From assembly GCA_964404765.1 (NCBI GenBank), contig CAYOLL010000122.1, forward strand, positions 1 to 18,326: a stretch of DNA of 18,326 nt. The letters run 5' to 3'. Shown piece by piece: positions 16,378-18,326 of the stretch. A model generated the notes under the pieces. It was not told the origin of the DNA and did no database searches. It saw nothing but the letters and a program-made list of their open reading frames with translations. The stretch's first letter is position 1; the number at the start of each line of letters is the position of its first letter. Source of the DNA: CAYOLL01 sp964404765 [NCBI: uncultured Gemmatimonadota bacterium] (lineage in GTDB: Bacteria > 4572-55). A program made the translations under genes and the position numbers.

Positions 16378-16464
16378 TTATCCAAGAATCAGGTATAGCT
16401 GATCGAGGTTCTCACTGTCCAGATTTTCCAGTTCATCGTCCACAATCAGAATTTTGGGCTTCAT
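16378..16464 (-). pseudogene. Truncated response regulator (receiver-domain remnant)
   Basis: The ATG at 16464 overlaps the kinase stop as ATGA, typical of translational coupling. The 28-codon frame reads MKPKILIVDDELENLDSENL onward to TAA at 16380-16378. KILIVDDE is the first strand and acidic pocket of a receiver domain. The phosphoacceptor Asp (normally near residue 55), the Thr and the Lys are missing. No continuation is found in other frames, and the TPR-CHAT gene starts 98 nt later. A local duplication, ENLDS-ENLDQ, lies near the breakpoint. The likeliest reading is a cognate regulator cut down by deletion. A very short functional peptide is less likely. Confidence 0.7.
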
Positions 16465-18326
16465 AGATTCAGCAACTCCTCAAAAAGGGTTTGATTTTCG
16501 GCGGCAATGGCCGATTCCAACCGCTTTTTCCAGAGATCAATTTGTGCATTGGTTGGGAAATCCGCTCGCTTTAAAATCTGGCGCAAGTCGGAAAATTGGT
16601 AAATCTTAATCGCTCGGAGCTCTTGGGCAAATGGCCGCAGCAGATTCTTATCGGCCTCGCTCAATGTTGCGACGCTGCCGGTCACGCCGGGCGAAACGAA
16701 AGCGGGCGCCGCGAGCTGCGATCCTGTGGTCGCTCCCGACAGCGTTAGCCAAAACGTCGTGCCGACGCCCACTTGCGATTCCACGCCGATCTGCCCGCCG
16801 TGCCCTTCCACCGCCAATTTACAAAAAGTCAGGCCGATGCCGGTGGAACGGACGTTGCCGGAGCTTTTGGCCTTAATCTGGCCGAATTTGTCGAACACAT
16901 TGCTCAGCTTGTCCGCCGGAATGCCTTCGCCGTTGTCGCTTACGGAAATCTTCAATTGGGAATCTTCAATCTTCAACTGGGAATCGTCGCTCGCAGATTG
17001 CAGATTGAAAATTGAAGATTGAAGATTTATCGTCCCGTTATTGGGCGTATATTTGATGGCGTTGGTCAGCAAGTTGACGAAAACGCGCTCGATCATTTCC
17101 ACGTCCACGCGCGCGGCCAGGTCGGGCGCAATTTGATTGTGCAGGGCGATATTTTTCCGCTCGCTCAAAAAACGCACTTGCGTGACGGCCTGCTCCGCCA
17201 GATGATACAACCCGTGATCATGTCTATCCAGTGCCATTTTGGTGTCTTCAAACTTTTGCACATCGAGGATATTCAAGACCATGGTCAACATTTGGCGGGC
17301 CGATTGCCGCAAGATGGCTACCTGCGATTGCAACGAATGGGATTCGATGGCATTCAAGATGACGTTGAGCGGATTTTTCAAGTCGTGCACGATCATGCCC
17401 ATCATGCCTTGTTTGAAACCGTCCAATTCGACCAGTTTTTGATTGGTGGCTTTCAGGGCATCGGCCTGGGCTTCAATCTCCACTTTTTGTTGAACCACTT
17501 CCGCCGTGCGCAGGGCTACTTGCGTTTCGAGTTCGCGCTGCCGTTTTTTCAGTTGATTGACCCGCCAAAAATAAACGAACGGCCCGCTGATCAAAAAGAA
17601 AAGGACATAAAACGTTTTGGCCCACCAGGTCAGCCACCAGGGCGGGAGAATACGCACGATAACTGATGCGCCGACCGTGTTCCAGTGACCGTCGTCGTTT
17701 GAGGCAATCACCCGAAAGATGTAATCGCCATGCGGCACACTCGTGTAAGACGCCCGTCGGTATTTGGTTCCGGCTTCGACCCAATCTCTGTCAAAATTCT
17801 CAAGCTTGTATTTATAGCTGTTTTTTTCCGTCTGGCGATAGTTCAGCGCCGAAAACTCGAAGGCAAAGATGTAATCGTCATATTCCAGCGTAATTTCTTT
17901 AACTTGATTGGGCGCTTGCTTTAAGACGGTTGTGCCGCCGATCGCCACCGGCTTGTTGAACAGCAAAAAATTGGTGATCACCACCGGCGGGATGCGGATA
18001 TTGTCTTGCAGGCTGTCCGGATGGAATACGACGAGGCCGTTTTTGCCGCCAAAGTAAAATTGGCCGTCCGGGCTCTTGTAACAGGCCCTGGGATTGAAGT
18101 TGTCGCCCGGTAAACCGTCCTGCTCGTCGTACCACGCAAATGCTTCGGTTTCCGGGTTGAACTTGTTGATACCTTTGTTTGTGCTCAGCCAGAGTTGGCC
18201 GTGACCGTCTTCCAAAATTCCAAAAATAAGATCATTGGACAGACCGTCTTTTTCCTTGTAAACCTTAAACGTTTGTTTGTCATAATCATACCGGTTCAGA
18301 CCGCCGGAGGTGCCGACCCACAAGCG
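16461..18326 (-). CDS. Propeller/Y_Y_Y sensor histidine kinase, N-terminus beyond the window
   Basis: The frame is open to the window edge, and the visible 621 residues are the C-terminal part. They show the last Reg_prop repeats (LWVGTSGGLNRYD, LWLSTNKGINKF, FYFGGKNGLVVF), a Y_Y_Y domain, and a membrane helix (about residues 230-254, after ILPPWWLTWW). A coiled coil, HisKA with phosphoacceptor H313 (IVHDLKNP) and HATPase with NLLTNAIKYT, SDNGEGIP and STGIGL follow. Numbering starts at the first full codon after the edge, 18323. No receiver is fused. A 90-residue helical tail of unknown role follows the ATPase. Between the N box and G1 there are about 13 residues more than in the sensor at 3291-8054, encoded by an inverted-repeat insertion (16947-17027). 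The stop overlaps the receiver remnant, so its original partner looks lost. Confidence 0.9.
   Translation of the reverse strand, partial: RLWVGTSGGLNRYDYDKQTFKVYKEKDGLSNDLIFGILEDGHGQLWLSTNKGINKFNPETEAFAWYDEQDGLPGDNFNPRACYKSPDGQFYFGGKNGLVVFHPDSLQDNIRIPPVVITNFLLFNKPVAIGGTTVLKQAPNQVKEITLEYDDYIFAFEFSALNYRQTEKNSYKYKLENFDRDWVEAGTKYRRASYTSVPHGDYIFRVIASNDDGHWNTVGASVIVRILPPWWLTWWAKTFYVLFFLISGPFVYFWRVNQLKKRQRELETQVALRTAEVVQQKVEIEAQADALKATNQKLVELDGFKQGMMGMIVHDLKNPLNVILNAIESHSLQSQVAILRQSARQMLTMVLNILDVQKFEDTKMALDRHDHGLYHLAEQAVTQVRFLSERKNIALHNQIAPDLAARVDVEMIERVFVNLLTNAIKYTPNNGTINLQSSIFNLQSASDDSQLKIEDSQLKISVSDNGEGIPADKLSNVFDKFGQIKAKSSGNVRSTGIGLTFCKLAVEGHGGQIGVESQVGVGTTFWLTLSGATTGSQLAAPAFVSPGVTGSVATLSEADKNLLRPFAQELRAIKIYQFSDLRQILKRADFPTNAQIDLWKKRLESAIAAENQTLFEELLNL
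16947..17027. repeat. Inverted-repeat insertion inside the kinase ATPase-domain gene
   Basis: AATCTTCAATCTTCAA (16961-16976) and TTGAAGATTGAAGATT (17012-17027) are perfect 16-bp reverse complements 35 nt apart. Each arm is built of the 7-mer AATCTTC. AATCTTCAATTGGG (16947-16960) and AATCTTCAACTGGG (16968-16981) add a direct repeat. In the protein this gives NLQSSIFNLQS and SQLKIEDSQLKI on either side of ASDD, in frame. It looks like a short repeat element tolerated in a surface loop of the GHKL domain. Confidence 0.75.

Overview
The window (18,326 bp, about 50% G+C by eye) is tightly packed chromosomal DNA of a Gram-negative-type bacterium. Periplasmic adaptor, signal-peptide and inner-membrane proteins dominate. 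The sensors (two-component-regulator propeller plus Y_Y_Y plus histidine kinase), the very large TPR-CHAT protein and the YHS/TRASH metal proteins recall the FCB group and neighbours such as Calditrichota, KSB1 or Ignavibacteria. That placement is an inference from gene content only. There are no rRNAs, tRNAs, transposases, CRISPR arrays or phage genes.

Left part (1-2770). A minus-strand operon with a good sigma-70-like promoter encodes a MacA/HlyD-type adaptor, a 76-residue protein of unknown function and a MacB/FtsX-type permease. No ATPase gene is present on either side within the window. The permease converges on the 3' end of an unidentified plus-strand gene (2-58).

Middle plus-strand part (2771-8787). 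About 520 bp of AT-rich leader precede a 1587-residue hybrid sensor. Its order is two predicted seven-bladed propellers, Y_Y_Y, membrane helix, HisKA, HATPase, receiver and class III nucleotidyl cyclase. This resembles a Bacteroidetes hybrid two-component sensor whose DNA-binding output has been replaced by a cyclase, so a periplasmic signal may be converted to a cyclic nucleotide. A chloramphenicol-acetyltransferase-fold protein follows 52 nt later.

Minus-strand metal block (8851-10901). A CopZ/HMA-like chaperone, a YHS plus DUF2231 membrane protein and a secreted double-YHS protein with a His-rich tail lie in a row. They are separated by a terminator-like hairpin and a striking 33-bp palindrome, which suggests separate tuning. 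A copper or heavy-metal handling role is inferred.

Right minus-strand part (10934-18326). A second propeller/Y_Y_Y histidine kinase, cut by the window end, overlaps by ATGA a 28-codon receiver-domain remnant. Next comes a 1781-residue exported TPR-CHAT (caspase-like) protein with an apparently intact His/Cys dyad. The kinase carries an in-frame inverted-repeat insertion inside its ATPase domain. The kinase, broken regulator and exported CHAT protease-like protein form the most unusual neighbourhood in the window.
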